Shown: in pieces, positions 22,602 through 34,660 of the stretch
How positions within the stretch are numbered: the stretch's first letter is position 1
How the letters are laid out: each line of letters opens with the position of its first letter
Program-made: the position numbers and the translations under genes
Notes under the pieces: generated by a model
What the model saw: the letters and a program-made list of their open reading frames with translations, nothing else
Databases searched by the model: none
Told to the model about the DNA's origin: nothing
From: Cryptomeria japonica
Taxonomy: Eukaryota; Streptophyta; Pinopsida; Cupressales; Cupressaceae
Direction: 5' to 3'
Length of the DNA: 64,000 nucleotides
Assembly (NCBI RefSeq): GCF_030272615.1
Contig: NC_081413.1
Coordinates: forward strand, 21,950,501-22,014,500

Positions 22602-23635
22602 TCACATTCCAATAGATAATATTTTGAAATAAAATAATTCTAAAACTAGTGGGTCAATGAAATGTCACATTGCATTCTTTAAATAAATCAAAATAAAATA
22701 TTATGAAATGAAAATATTCCAAAACATAGAAATAGGTCAATAGGTGTCCGATTTCACTCTACATGAAAAAATATTAAAACAAATTATGGATCAATGAAAA
22801 GTCACATTACACTATTTATTTAATAAATCAAAGTAAACTATTATGAAATGAAAATATTCCAAAATATATAATGGGTCAATAATTTTACAATTTCATTCTA
22901 AATGGAAAGATATTAAAACAAATAATGACTCGATGAAAAGTCTCATGCTACTATTTAAACAAGACAAAACAAATAAATTATGAAATGAAAAGATTCCAAA
23001 ACAAATAATAATTCAATGAAATGACATATTTTACTCTTTAAATAAAGAAAAATAAAATATTATCAAATAGAAAGATCCCAGAACAAATTATGGACTAATG
23101 CAATGTCATATTCCACTGTTTAAATTAAGAAAAAAAAATATTATGAAATGGAAATATTTTGAAATAAATTATAGATCAATGAAATTTCATATCTTATTTT
23201 TTCAAAATAAAACAAAAAAAATTATGAAATTGAAAGATTTAAAAACAAATACTAGATCAATGAAATGTCATATTCCATTTTTAAAATAAAGTAAAAGACA
23301 ATATTATGAAATGGAAAGGTTTCAAAATTATAAATATTGGATTAATAAAATATGGCATTTCATTCTTTAAATTAAAAATATCATATAATATTATGAAATT
23401 GAAAGATTAAAAACAAAAAAGCCAATAAATGTCACATTCTATTATTTTAATAAAGAGAATAAAAATATTATGAAATTGAAAGATTCTAAAACAAATAATA
23501 GACGAAAGAAATTTCACATTCTATTGTTTAAGAGAAAATATTATAAACAAAGATATTCCAAAACAAATTAATAAGTCAATGAAACGTCACATTGGACTTT
23601 TTAAATAAAGTAAAAAAATATTATAAAAATAAAAG
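22602..23635. repeat. About 82-bp satellite, arm 2 copy
   Basis: Inverted counterpart of 1930-2965, about 13 diverged monomers (landmarks caatgaaatgtcacatt and tattatgaaatgaaaatat). It lies about 300 bp beyond the LINE tail. Confidence 0.85.
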
Positions 23636-24027
23636 ATTCCAAAATGATGTTAAGTTTTGATAATCAGCTCATATTTTACTTCATCGTTTTTCCAAATCAT
23701 TTAATTTAAAAATTAATGGTATTAGAAGAAGAAAATTTTTACCCTAATTAAAAATAAAAATAATAAATCCATATTTAACAACGTCACCATCCTTTCTTAA
23801 CTTATATTTATATCATTTCATGTCATGCAATGTGATATTGCATCTTTTACTCTACGATGGAATCACATTTGCATGGGGCAATGCTATGTATGAGGGGTGT
23901 TTGCTGTATTTTCTTAAATTAGTTGAAGCAATGGATAATTTTCATTGAGGAATAATAGGTTGATTAACAATAAATTCAAATGGTTCAATGATATATATGG
24001 AGAAATAATTTAATAAACGCTCATCTT

Positions 24028-24524
24028 TGTTAAAATGTGCAGAGAATAAAAAGGATTGTTAAAGTGGATTGTTGGTTTGCTTATTTCATTTATGAGTAGT
24101 CTAGGCGGAGATAGTTTTTATTCAGAATTAAACAATGCATTCTCAAGATGATTACCTCAACATGTACCACAACCTTGGTAGGTGCACTTGGTACCCTGAG
24201 TTGGACACACTTTATGTGCTCCCTTCTCTAATGCTTAAAACCTACTAATTGAAAACCCTTGCTTTGTATTCCTCTAGCCAATTCCTTCCTCTTATCCCCA
24301 AAATTAGTTCCTCGCATGATATAAATTATTCAAGGAGTAGTTTCAAAGGCCACACCCTTTTAAAAATTGAATTTACATTCAATATGAATAATCCTCGCAT
24401 TAAACTATAACAATTATTACATAACATTAATTATTAAATTCTTTTAACCAAATTAAACTAATACCTCCGTTTATTTCTAATATATTCTCTTTTTACTTTT
24501 TTCATGGGGAAAAGTTTCATAACA
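24028..24524 (-). mobile_element. Ty3/gypsy 3' LTR, arm 2 copy
   Basis: Minus-strand block of exactly 497 bp with TGTTA/TAACA ends, matching 1041-1537. The polypurine tract lies at 24525-24536 and the integrase tail beyond it, in the same order as arm 1. Confidence 0.75.
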
Positions 24525-24609
24525 ATTATCCCCCTGTTATTTAGTTATTTAGCTATTGTCATTAGTAGCGCAAGAAGTTTTGATATCATAAGCATGGACA
24601 TAACAATCT

Positions 24610-24980
24610 TTAGTTAAACTCTATGTGCATATTGATCTTAATAAAATCAACTTTTTCCCAAGTACTACCATCATTACTACAATGACTCCAATTAATAACT
24701 CTATTTCTTAATACTCTAGATCTTTTTTCAACTTTTTTTTTTGTTCTTTATCAAATTTACAAAAAGGTTCAATAAAAATACATTCCAAATCAATAAGATG
24801 ATCAACAGTAAATACAGAGATCATAAGTACACTCACTTGGACTACATCATGAATTCTCAATTGAGGCAAGGCAAGTCTATAAGAAATATTACCCATTTTC
24901 TCTAATATTTTAAAAGGTCCACAAAAATGAGAAGCTATTTTAGAATATTTACCAAGTTTTAAAAAAATTCTTTTAGGTTT
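24610..24980 (-). pseudogene. Ty3/gypsy integrase tail, arm 2 copy
   Basis: Minus-strand copy of the 585-955 fragment. The main frame (24708-24896) reads GNISYRLALPQLRIHD with three or so residue changes from arm 1 (LVQ to VVQ, ERF to EPF, ERK to EQK). It carries the same downstream frame change into the chromodomain-like part. Non-functional. Confidence 0.8.
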
Positions 24981-25719
24981 GACTTGAAGAAAACATGGTT
25001 ACTATCACCAAAATATCAGGTCGATCTTATGGAATTAGCTAACTTTTATACCTATCCTAGGCAGACTTCTTATTCTATTTGAATTTCCTAATAATGGCTT
25101 CCATCTCTAGCAATTTTTTATTCTTATACCAAATCTTATGAACATGATTAGACCACAAGGTGTATTGCAATTTTGACAATGCATGGTTTCAAAAGATGAC
25201 ATCTTAATGGTTGAATGATACCCTTAATTTAATGAAAATTTGAGAAAGTGTAAATAGTCTTCTTGTGACTTAGGTTTATCTATAGTATTTGGGTCGGTGG
25301 TTTTTCAAGATTAGTAGCTTATGGTAGGGGTTTCCTTTTTATCTACAACTATGCATGTGGAGTTTCTTAGTAGCAAGGGAGCTTAGGGTTTGGACCAAGT
25401 TAATTTGTTGAGAGTTTAAGAACTGAGGAGGGATTTGGGCCTCGAGAATTGGAAAGAAGAGTTTTATTGTTTGTCTTTCAGTGGATGTTTCTAGAGCTAC
25501 ATTAAATTTATCAATCTATGAAGATATGGAGAGAGTAGATCCTTCTTCTCAATTGCATAGAATGGTAATTGATCAGATGCATAAACCATCCAATGGTGAA
25601 GGATATTTTGGAAGAGAATTACCCATAATAAAGAAAGTAAATGGATAATTGGAGAGCAAGTAGGAGCATCTAGTTTTGGTGATTCAACCTAATTTCATCA
25701 TTTAGGATGTTAATTATTT

Positions 25720-28430
25720 AACAAATCATGTGCTAATATGCAAGTTCATGGGGTTTCATGCATTTCCATTTCTCAAGTCATGGGAGCAACATACATGGAA
25801 TCCAAAGGGAGAGATGGAGATTATGATGGTAGCCAATAATTATTGCATGGTTGTTTTCACATGCATGGCAGATAGAAATAGTGTTTGTTAAGGAGATCCC
25901 TATTTATACAACCAAGTGAGATAGTTCATCAAACCCTAGCACCTAAGCTTTAACTCTACAAAGGAGCTACCTTCACAAGTTTCAATGTGGATTTAAGTTC
26001 CAGGGCGACTATTAGAGTTTTGAAGGAATGATATCTTTCAAGTGATTTCTCTCTTATTGGGGAAACCTATGGGCCTATCTCAATAGATGATGGATAGAAG
26101 GGTAATCTCTTATTCTCGTATCTATGTAGAACTTGATTTGAGTAACCATCTACTAGATTTTGTGAGGCTCTTTTAAGGAGCCTCTTCTTGGACTCGACAT
26201 CTAGATTACAAAATGTTTACTTCCTTTTTGATGCCATATATGTCATGAGTTTTGTCACCTACAAAGGAAGTTCCCCAAAGTTAACCAATCAGCATCTAAA
26301 CCTAACATCCTCCACAATAGGCTCCCAAGGTTAATAAAGAAAATTTTCCAATGGTTGAGGTGGGTGTAGATAAAGAGGGTTTATTCTTGTCAAACCTAGG
26401 GATAAGGGTAGGGGTCAAAAGAGAACTCTTAGGGATAAACATGATGAGAGGATGTTCAATTTATTTTAGGCTTTGGAGGATCTTAGATCTATCACATTGG
26501 GAGAAACTCCTAATAGGTGTGTAGTCTGGTGTAGGACCTATGGATGGTGGTCATGCAAAATCTAAGGTAACAAACAATCTAATGTTAATGTAGGATGGGC
26601 CTAAAGAAGCATAGCCTGAGGAGAGTATAGTGTAAGTTGAGGTAGAAATAATTCAAATTGATATAGACCAAATCATATGTGACCCTTGTGAACTGGCTAA
26701 TATAATTAAAATAGAGGTGTTAGAGACACAGACTTTGGCCATTTTGGCCCCTATTCTAGAAGCAGAGGTTCTAGATACATTTAAAAGATAAAAACATTTA
26801 CCTTCTTTAAGATTGCATCAAAAGAATATTAAAAAGGGTGGTCTTGAAAAGGTGTCCAAGGCGGATTGTAAAAAATACCTTGATAAAACAAAGCTTATGG
26901 GAAAACATTTGGTGGATTCAAGGTCTATTAAGACCATTGACGCTTACTTTTCTAACCCTCACAAATGATTGTGGTCTCTTGAATGCAAGGGGGTTGAACA
27001 AAATTCCTAGACAAAATATTTTTTTGAGATTTGATTAGGAGTCATTCTATGAATGTTATGTTTATTCAAGAAACTAGGTTGTCAGCAGAAGGTATTCTCA
27101 ACATTTCTCCCCAGCTTTGGTGGAAAAGTCAATTTCAAGGTGTTGGTGAAAATGGTACGTGGGAGGTGTTACTTTCTTATGGGATCCTCATAGGATTTAC
27201 TCCCTATGGTGGTTTGTTAGTAGATGTTCTATTTCCATGGTTTCTTCTTGCTTTTATTCTAGTGAACTTATCATATTTACCAATGTCTATGCTCCTTCTA
27301 ACTATTTTGAAAAAGTTCAGCCTTGGAATCATATCTCATTTGTTAGATCTTCAGCTCCTTTATTTCCTTAGATCATGGATGGTGACTTTAATGCTATCAC
27401 TATCTTGGAGGATAAAATAGGTTGGGTTGCAAGGCTTGATTCATCGGGCCTTCTTGCTCCATGAAAATAGTTCTTTTCTAAACATGGTGGATATCAAGGT
27501 AGACAATGGGATGTTTACTTGGAGCAATAGGTGATGCGAAAAGGATTTTATTTTAGAGAGACTATACAAGTGTTTAGTTTCAAAATTTTGGCTCCACAAC
27601 AATTGGATTACAGGTTTTGATATTTTGGATTGGAAAGGCTCAGACCATTGGCCTATTAGGTTCATTGCAACAAAGTTTGGTACAACTAAGAATCTTATAT
27701 TCAAGCTTCAACTCAAGTGGCTATGAGAATAAAAATTATAGGACCTTATGGATGTCTAGTGGAGAAAGAGGCAACCTATTCATGGCACAAATATGTACTC
27801 TTTTTGTCAAATGGATACAATTTTTTTATTTTCAACTTAATAAGTGGAACAAGTAGTGTTTCGAGAATATTTTTCTAGCCAAGGCAATAGTGCAAAGTTA
27901 GTTGGATAGCATCACTAGATAGAATAGAGAGTAGGAGCTTATTGAGGGGTCTCTCAAAGAAGTTAAAGCTCTGAAAGAGTTAGAGGAGTGGTAGATGATG
28001 GAGGATATGTTTTGGAAAAAAAAGTCTTGTATCAACTGGATCTAGGAAGCCCGGACAAAAATACTTCATTTTTCTTCAACTTTGTTAAGGATAGAATCCA
28101 TGAGAACTCAATCTCTTCTATTGTCTCTTCTTAGGGATCTTAGTTATCCTATTTTCAAGATATCTTAGCAAAGGCTAAAAGGTATTTCTCTTTTTTTGTT
28201 TTAAGAAGACTCTTTGCCTAGAGGGGAAGAGAAAAATCTTATCAAGTGAAGTGTTTTTCTTCTAAATAGTTACCAATGAAATGGTTGTGATTCTCATCAG
28301 GCCCATATCCATGGACAGACTTGAGGGTATAGTTTTTTAGATCAAGAATGGATTCACGACTGAATTCTTTCAAGAACTTTGGGATATCATTAAAGGTGAC
28401 ATACTTGTAGACACAACAACAAATGTGTAA
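25720..28430 (+). pseudogene. Degenerate LINE: ORF1, endonuclease, start of RT
   Basis: ORF1 traces run from about 25740 (WNPKGEMEIMMVANNYCMVV, a DUF4283-type stretch) to SRIYVELDLSNHLLD near 26115, a hallmark of plant LINE ORF1. The endonuclease follows: NARGLNKIP (near 26980), NVMFIQETRLS (near 27055), TNVYAPSNYFE (near 27280), DGDFNAIT (near 27375), MFTWSNR and GSDHWPI (near 27640). RT begins with PISMD.LEG and FTTEFFQELWDIIKGDIL (near 28290-28400), then the homology stops. Many stops and shifts are present. This is a lineage different from the 16027-22290 LINE, whose ORF1 and endonuclease wording differs. It starts just beyond the edge of inverted-repeat arm 2. Confidence 0.75.
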
Positions 28431-28785
28431 CCTCTTTTCCCTCATCAAAATATCCACAAACTTTACTAATACACATGTATGAATATTTTCCAAAAAGCAT
28501 CTAAAAAAAATATTAAACAAACAATTAAATATAGATCTATTCTAATACCATGTAGAATTTGTTAGAATCTCTACATATATGCTAGTATAGAATTGAGCTA
28601 CGTAGGATGAAAAACATGTTGTACCTATGATATAAAAAATGAACAATCCATTGTAAAAGAGAAAATGAAATTGGAGAAATCTATATATGAATCAATCCAA
28701 AAATGAGAAATACATATAAAAAAGAGGGAAGCAAATATCAACATGAATAATGCAAAAAATTAAGAAGTTGACTCTTACTAACAGA
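28431..28785. other. AT-rich stretch with possible minus-strand copia LTR/PBS edge
   Basis: On the minus strand, near 28540-28553, the sequence reads ACATGGTATTAGA. This resembles the end of a Ty1/copia LTR (ACA) followed by a mutated initiator-Met tRNA primer-binding site (TGGTATCAGA). I could not find the other LTR end or gag coding, so this remains a weak hint. Confidence 0.2.
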
Positions 28786-28860
28786 GAGTGTAGAGTGTAG
28801 AGTGTAGAGTGTAGAGTGCTGGCGAGTGTAGAGTGTTGGTGAGTGTAGAGTGATGGCGAG
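28786..28860 (+). repeat. Heptanucleotide agtgtag microsatellite
   Basis: About five perfect agtgtag units, then three spaced by ctggcg/ttggtg/atggcg variants (period growing to 17 bp). Confidence 0.9.
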
Positions 28861-29130
28861 TTATCTTCCTAAAAAGTTGTAAGGTATGGAAAGCTAACTA
28901 TCCCTAACTAAAACACCTAAGAAGGCTAAATTTCATATTTATATCTATGTGCATAGTGGATAAAATAATACATACACTAGCAATCATTTCGAATAAAGAA
29001 AGGGTGTATTTTTTAGGATAAACAATTAATAAAAAGAAAGACCAAGAAAAAAATTAGGGAGAAAAAGTATATGGGATGGCATAGACTAGAATGAGGATTA
29101 ATAAATGTTTAAAGGTGAAATATGTGTTTA
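28861..29130. other. AT-rich DNA, nothing recognised
   Basis: No open frame or repeat that I can support. Confidence 0.5.
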
Positions 29131-29140
29131 AAATTTATTT

Positions 29141-29410
29141 TATTTTATTTATTTTTTGATGGAGGTCCAGACCTGTGACCATGACAGCCTAGCAAGGGCA
29201 TGAAGTCCGTGAGTTGCCAGCCCAATGAGGGCCTTCACAAAGTATTTTTTGTCACCCGATACGGGGGCACGAGCCAATAGGCTGAACCTATTCAACTAAG
29301 AGCCAAGGACCGAGGGGTATCCATTCCACCAAATTCGCCTACGACACGATCCTGCTAGGCTCATTTGGATCCATTCTACTTCACCAGTAGACCAAGGGCC
29401 CATTGACATA
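29141..29410 (-). mobile_element. SINE-like element, about 270 bp
   Basis: Read on the minus strand, the block starts near 29410 with a tRNA-like head. TGGTCTACTGG (complement of 29384-29394) fits the pol III A box TRGYNNANNNG, and GGATCGTGTC (complement of 29343-29352) is a weak B box 42 nt further. It ends in an A-rich tail (AAAATAAATAAAATAAAATA type). Possible 9-10 bp duplications, (a/t)aatttattt, flank it at 29131-29140 and 29411-29420. The body is clearly less AT-rich than its surroundings. Confidence 0.5.
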
Positions 29411-29420
29411 TAATTTATTT

Positions 29421-30640
29421 CTATAGATTGAGAAAAAATTCCATCAATCAATCTATTCAAGCCATGCCTTAGAATCTTGGAGAAATGAAAATGCATTTGA
29501 TTCTAATGTAAGAGGAATATGTCTAAGATATGTATCTTGTCATACTTCAATCTAGTTCAAATGTTATATTTTGTTGGGATACTTCTTATTTAGCAATTGA
29601 TATTATATTTTCTAATTTTTTGCGTGTTGATTATGAGTTTATAAAGTAGATGGGTAAATTTGGTAAGAATGAAGTTCCTTGAATAAGCTCTACTATCAAA
29701 ATGGGGTTCTCTTTTCTCTAAAAGTAATATAAAATATACAATCTTATCAAATAGATTTTAATAACCATTAACAAAAATGTGGTAATTTACCAAGATATTT
29801 AAAGTAATCAATTAGCATAGTAAATTAAATAACACAATCAAATTAACATCAAATTGATATACAACATTTCAATTTTTTTAACATTAACTATTTTTAATAG
29901 TTATCTAAATTAGATGACTTGGCTCTACCACTCTCACTCTAGAAATATTTTGCTGGTATTGGTCCTCATAGTTATCTAAAGCATTAGAATGAATAGTTCT
30001 CATTCAAAACATAACATGATTAGTTATAAATGTTCCAAAACCTTTAAGTTGAAATCTAAGGGTTCAATATTTAGAAGAAAATAATCAACTAGTAAACTCC
30101 CAAATATATTACTTGGCATCACCATTCATTTATTATAAGTCTAAAAACTTCGGCAAATATAAATCAAAAGTACGATATTTATCATAATGAATCTATAAAT
30201 GAGGTTCAAATATGTTGACAAGACATACAAATTATTTGTCAAGATACTTATATTGTCATTTGTATAGAAAGTATATTCTTGTTCTAAAATTCTAGATAAA
30301 AAGTGGTACAGTAAATATTGGATTAATTTGTTTAATTGATAAATGAATAGTTAAAAGCATATAATAGTGTTATATCTATCAATAATGTAATATTGTGCAA
30401 AATTTGGTCTATACACCTCTAATAATTATTGGTTTTGGAGCCTCCTTGGACATAATAAGGTGATGATTTTGATTTTATCTTTTAATTAAACTTTTAGATT
30501 TTGATTTCATTATTTTAAAAAATACTGAAAATATATCAAACAATTTAACATGTTTAGATAATGCATATGTTAAATGAGGAAGGGTAAAATAACACTTCTA
30601 CTAGATTATCGAGGTCACTGATATAATAATAATAATGACT
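29421..30640. other. AT-rich intergenic DNA, no gene seen
   Basis: No sustained reading frame on either strand, and no repeat structure noticed. Confidence 0.5.
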
Positions 30641-30651
30641 TATATTATTGA

Positions 30652-32023
30652 ATAATTGGAGACATTGAGTAATCCATTTCTCGGAGAACTGGGTAAAGGG
30701 TGGTTACTTATACTGATGAATTGAAGAATGAAGTGAAGTAATGACTGTTTAATCAAAATGTCCTTTTGTAATAGTTGGTTTTCTTGATAAAGTTGAAGGG
30801 CTTCCTGTTTCACGGTTCTGTTCTCTATAACCAGATCTTCCATCACTTTATCACTGGTTTCTGATATAGATGTGAGTAATTGCCTCTCCCATGTTGCCGA
30901 ATCGAGCATGTCATCAGTGGAAATCCGTTTATAATTTTTCATCAGTGGAAACCCGTTTTGAAGCTAATGGACTTGCTCTTTCAGTAAACCATTTTCTTGA
31001 ATCAAAGCCTCCTCCCTGCTTGCGGACGTAGATCTAAGTGAGTTACTCTCACTTTCAGTGGTCAGTTCTTCCAATTTCAACATCAGAGATTCATTTTCTG
31101 TAGTCAGTTCTTCATTTTTCTTACTCAAATGTACTTGTTCATGGGTGATCAACCGCACTTGAGTTTGCAAGGCTTCCACTGTCTTTGCATTGCTCTCTGA
31201 GAGACATTAGGCTCCATTTTTCATCTTCCATAGAGCCTAGCATCTCATTATAATCTCCCAGCCATGCGTTAAAAAATTCACATTCAGTGCACTATTCTAC
31301 ATATCCTTGGCTCAAAATTCTTCCTTCATTAGTCATCAACTCAAGCTTATTTTGTAGTTATGCAATGGAGTCTTCAAAATTCGCCTTACAAGCTTCCCAC
31401 AAGGGGGTATATTCTCTCATCTGCGCATGCAATTCCTTACTCCTATCGTTGCATTCTCTCAGTTTGTTTTCCAACTCATCTTTGTCATCTGTTAAATGGG
31501 CCCACAAAAGTTTATATTCCTTGCTCAATATCCATTTCTCGGACTGCAGACCTGCAACTTTGTTTTCCAAATCAGCCTTATTAGTAAGCCACAACCGCTC
31601 GTCTTCTTCAATTTTCTATTTAATTCCCCAATCCTATCATTTCATTCTTTCAACTTATTTTCTAACCGATTATTCTCTTCTCTTAGCACATTACACAGTT
31701 CTTGGTCTATTTCCCTCAAAATATTTGTTTCATCAAGCTTATTTTGTAGCGGTATAAAAGACTTTTCCAACTCATTTTTTATGTTCTGATTGAGAGCACA
31801 AATCCTCATGCTTATGGCTTATCATTGTCGCTTCATTAAGCTCATTTTGCAATTTTGCAATTGTAACTTCAAATTCTCCCATACAAGTAGCCAATGTTTC
31901 CTTTAATTGTTTAGCTTCATTAATAGATTGATTAAAATTATTTTTTAGCCCTGCAACGGAGTCTTCAAATTTTGCCTTACAAGCTTCCCCCAGGCGGCTA
32001 TATTTTCTCATATGTGGATTCAA
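30652..32023 (-). pseudogene. Coiled-coil protein gene remnant
   Basis: Four minus-strand frames in series (31772-32023, 31358-31594, 30964-31179, 30652-30942) read as one degraded coiled-coil polypeptide rich in Glu, Lys, Leu, Asn and Gln. Examples are ELTTENESLMLKLEELTTES and LKETLATCMGEFEVTIAKLQ. An internal repeat is visible: MREYTPLWEACKANFEDSIA and MRKYSRLGEACKAKFEDSVA, about 180 residues apart. Stops and frame changes separate the pieces. I do not recognise the family. It could be a decayed host gene or a non-catalytic ORF of a transposon. At its 5' end (32023) it abuts unrelated plus-strand coding remnants. Confidence 0.55.
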
Positions 32024-32029
32024 CTGACC

Positions 32030-33775
32030 ACGATCCCAAACTTTCTGCGCCTTTTGTTCAAGACTGGGATAATGGTACCATTAAGATTCGGAGTGTTGCC
32101 TTAGTGGTTTCTGAGGATACCATTGTGAAAGCGACTAGTTTGGCACTTGCTAGCATTTCCTTCCTCAAGAAGCCCAAGGGGAGTTACAAGGAAGATTTCG
32201 ACCATTTATTTGAGCCTGGGGAAGGGGTTTCCAACTCTAAATATGCTACAACAAAGAAGAGCTTCGTAGTATCTAGAAGAAGGTCAAAAAGTCGATATTC
32301 CACCTTTAGGTCTTCCCTATGTTGAAACACTTGTGGCATTCGATAAGAATGAACTTTCCTTAGTGGATCTTGCCATCTCTATCTCAAGATTTTTCTAAGG
32401 CTTATGTTAAGCGTAAACCTCCCCTTCATTAGAATGAACTTTCCTTAGTGGATCTTGCCATCTCTATCTCAAGATTTTTCTAAGGCTTATGTTAAGCGTA
32501 AACCTCCCCTTCATTAGGGTCTTATACATAGGCTTTATAATTTTCAATTGCCCCTAACCCCCCGGGTGGGATCCCCATTGTTTAAATCGAGTCCACTTAC
32601 GACCCCAACTTATATGTTGATCTCATTGTCAACCCATCCAACACTAGTGAAGTGTCTCATTCATGTTCTAAAATGCCCACAATAATGAACCTCGTGCCCA
32701 TGACCAAATTTAAAGCCATTTCTACCTCTAAAAGAGACCTTGATGTAGAACCCCAAGTTGAGGTGCACAAGGATGTGGAGATTGTTGAGGACTCGGGTTC
32801 TCATTCTATTTCCTCCAATGAATCAGATTCCTCTAAAACTACAGGCTTGGATTGGTCCCCTGCCATTAATGCTAATGATGATGTTAACCCTAGTATTCCT
32901 CCCACAAACCCTCCTCCCTTTGCAAATACCAAGCCTTTGTGCTCCATTATAGTCCTCACCAAAATTGTGAAGGACCTATATGATTATGTGAAAAGGTAGG
33001 ATGATTTGTTGAAATGGCTTTTTGGGTAGATGAATGTGGTGATAAGGAAAATTAATAGGTTGGAGGCAGCAACTAAGGCGAAATATAGGGCTAATTAATT
33101 TGTTGGCCTCACAAAAAAAGTGGGATAAGGTGCATGGGAGGATTAAAGATCTAGACGTCAAGCTCAAGATGATTGGGACTAAAATTGAGGTGGAAGAAAT
33201 CAAGCGATCCTAGAAGGCCCTGAAAATGAAAATCGAGGAGGCCAATCTCGCTTGCAGGAATGTAACCAATATACATAACGCCTCCTTACAGGCTATACAA
33301 ACCATATAGGCTGAATTGAATAGGAAAAGGAAGAAGAAATGAAAATTAGTAGAGGCCCTGATCACACGTTCAGGCCCCACGAAGTCCCTAGTTAAAGCCA
33401 CCTCTAACTCCACCTTGGTTCAGGCTCTAGGATTGGTTGTTGCTAAAAAGTGTCATTCTTTGATATAGTGGTTAAGCTTATGCCAGGATTGGTAGAATAA
33501 AAATTTCCCCATGTAGTTGGCCATCTCTTTGTGCCTTTCATGGGTGGTTGTTCTAGTGTTTTAAAGTTTTTTGGTCTTTTTGTTTCTGTTGGTTTTATAG
33601 TTGTTTTGTTGGTTCTCAGATGGCCTTGTTGGATTTTTGTACTATGTTAGTGAGATTCTTTTGGTTGGTCACACAGCCCTCATGCACCCTAGGCATCACT
33701 CTATGGTTGTGTAATGGGATGGGCCTATCCTTCTTTTATTAATCAAAACATAATGCAAGAACTTCTTATATTAGA
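32030..33775 (+). pseudogene. Retroelement-like fragment, unidentified
   Basis: The first frame (to 32325) reads PFVQDWDNGTIKIRSVALVV and FLKKPKGSYKEDFDHLFEPG. A later one (32652-32999) is acidic and Ser-rich and ends IVLTKIVKDLYDYVKR, continuing brokenly with a Lys-rich helical stretch. The 3' part (33550-33775) looks like a plant LINE 3' UTR: G/T-rich, then gtaatgggatgggcc and ttattaatcaaaacataatg as a possible tail. I cannot assign the protein. It might be an ORF1/gag-like protein of a non-LTR element. Stops rule out function. Confidence 0.4.
32348..32517 (+). repeat. Perfect 85-bp tandem duplication
   Basis: 32348-32432 and 32433-32517 are identical, beginning aatgaactttccttagtgga. It lies inside the retroelement-like fragment and shifts its frame. 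Confidence 0.95.
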
Positions 33776-33789
33776 GTGAATGTCAAATC

Positions 33790-34660
33790 TTAATCGTATT
33801 ATCAGCAATAAGAATTATAATATAATGCACAAATCCAATGCTCTTCAGAAGTAATTACAATAAAAAACTTTGGATAAATTCCAACATTTAATAGTTTCTC
33901 AAAAAATTTTCAACTCATCATACAAAATACACTATGACATTACATTTTTATAGAGATCAAGACATGAGCAAAAATTGCCCATGTTTTCCAAAACCAACAC
34001 ATGCTCAAAAGGTAAGTGGTGTCAATTTTTTTTAAAAAATTCATGACACATTGCACATAGAAACATCCCAAAATACTAACTCATGATTCACCCATAATGG
34101 TCGTCTTGCCATATGCAATTTACCTACCACACAAATTGCCAAATTCATTTTCAGCACATTTCTTATCTCACACCACTTGTCAAAAGTGACTTCCAACATA
34201 AATTATAGTTGCTAAAAAAACTCTCTATGACTCTTCCACCAAACTAGTGATCACCATAGTAAATAAAGGAAACCATAATAGTCCCAACATAGCAATCTAT
34301 CACACTAGTCGCCTAAATTTTAGGAAAATTTGGGCATTCTCATTCTTACCTTTATCATAGCTTAGCATTCTAGTGAAGGGGCGAAGAACAGGTTTAGTAC
34401 TTGTGCCTTGTTGAATTGCAACAACATTCTTCCCATCATTCTTCACAAAAGTAGAGGGAGAGCCCAAATTACCCTTGGATATACTTTTGTGGGTCCTCGC
34501 CTTCTCATTTAACTGTCTGAGGCCTTTAGAGCTTTTTTGCATAGCAGTTCCACTCATAGCCACCATGGCCCTTAGCTTATCATGAAATTTACCAATGGTG
34601 TCTTCTAGAGATCTGATCTTTTCCTCATGATCCAATTTAATATTTTTCACATCCTTGGCT
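33790..34660 (-). pseudogene. Possible minus-strand LINE/gag remnant
   Basis: 34300-34650 is an open minus-strand frame (LEDTIGKFHDKLRAMVAMSG, then a Lys/Ser/Asn-rich tail) that I do not recognise. Downstream on the same strand (34290-33900) broken pieces such as CFYVQCVMNFLKKIDTTYLL and MCWFWKTWAIF resemble the zf-RVT end of LINE ORF2. The link between the two parts is inference. Confidence 0.3.

Larger units (their letters stand above)
20437..25564 (-). repeat. Large inverted repeat, arm 2
   Basis: Mirror copy of 1-5130. Here the LINE continues leftwards past the arm boundary to its full 5' end, so arm 2 is probably the parental arrangement and arm 1 a derived copy cut inside the LINE. The shared 3.3 kb of non-LINE flank (satellite, LTR, integrase) shows that a genomic block was copied, rather than two LINEs inserting independently. 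Confidence 0.95.

Noticed and set aside
28242-28520. 92-codon minus-strand frame
   Set aside because: It is largely antisense to recognisable LINE RT sequence on the plus strand (FTTEFFQELWDIIKGDIL) and has no motifs of its own.
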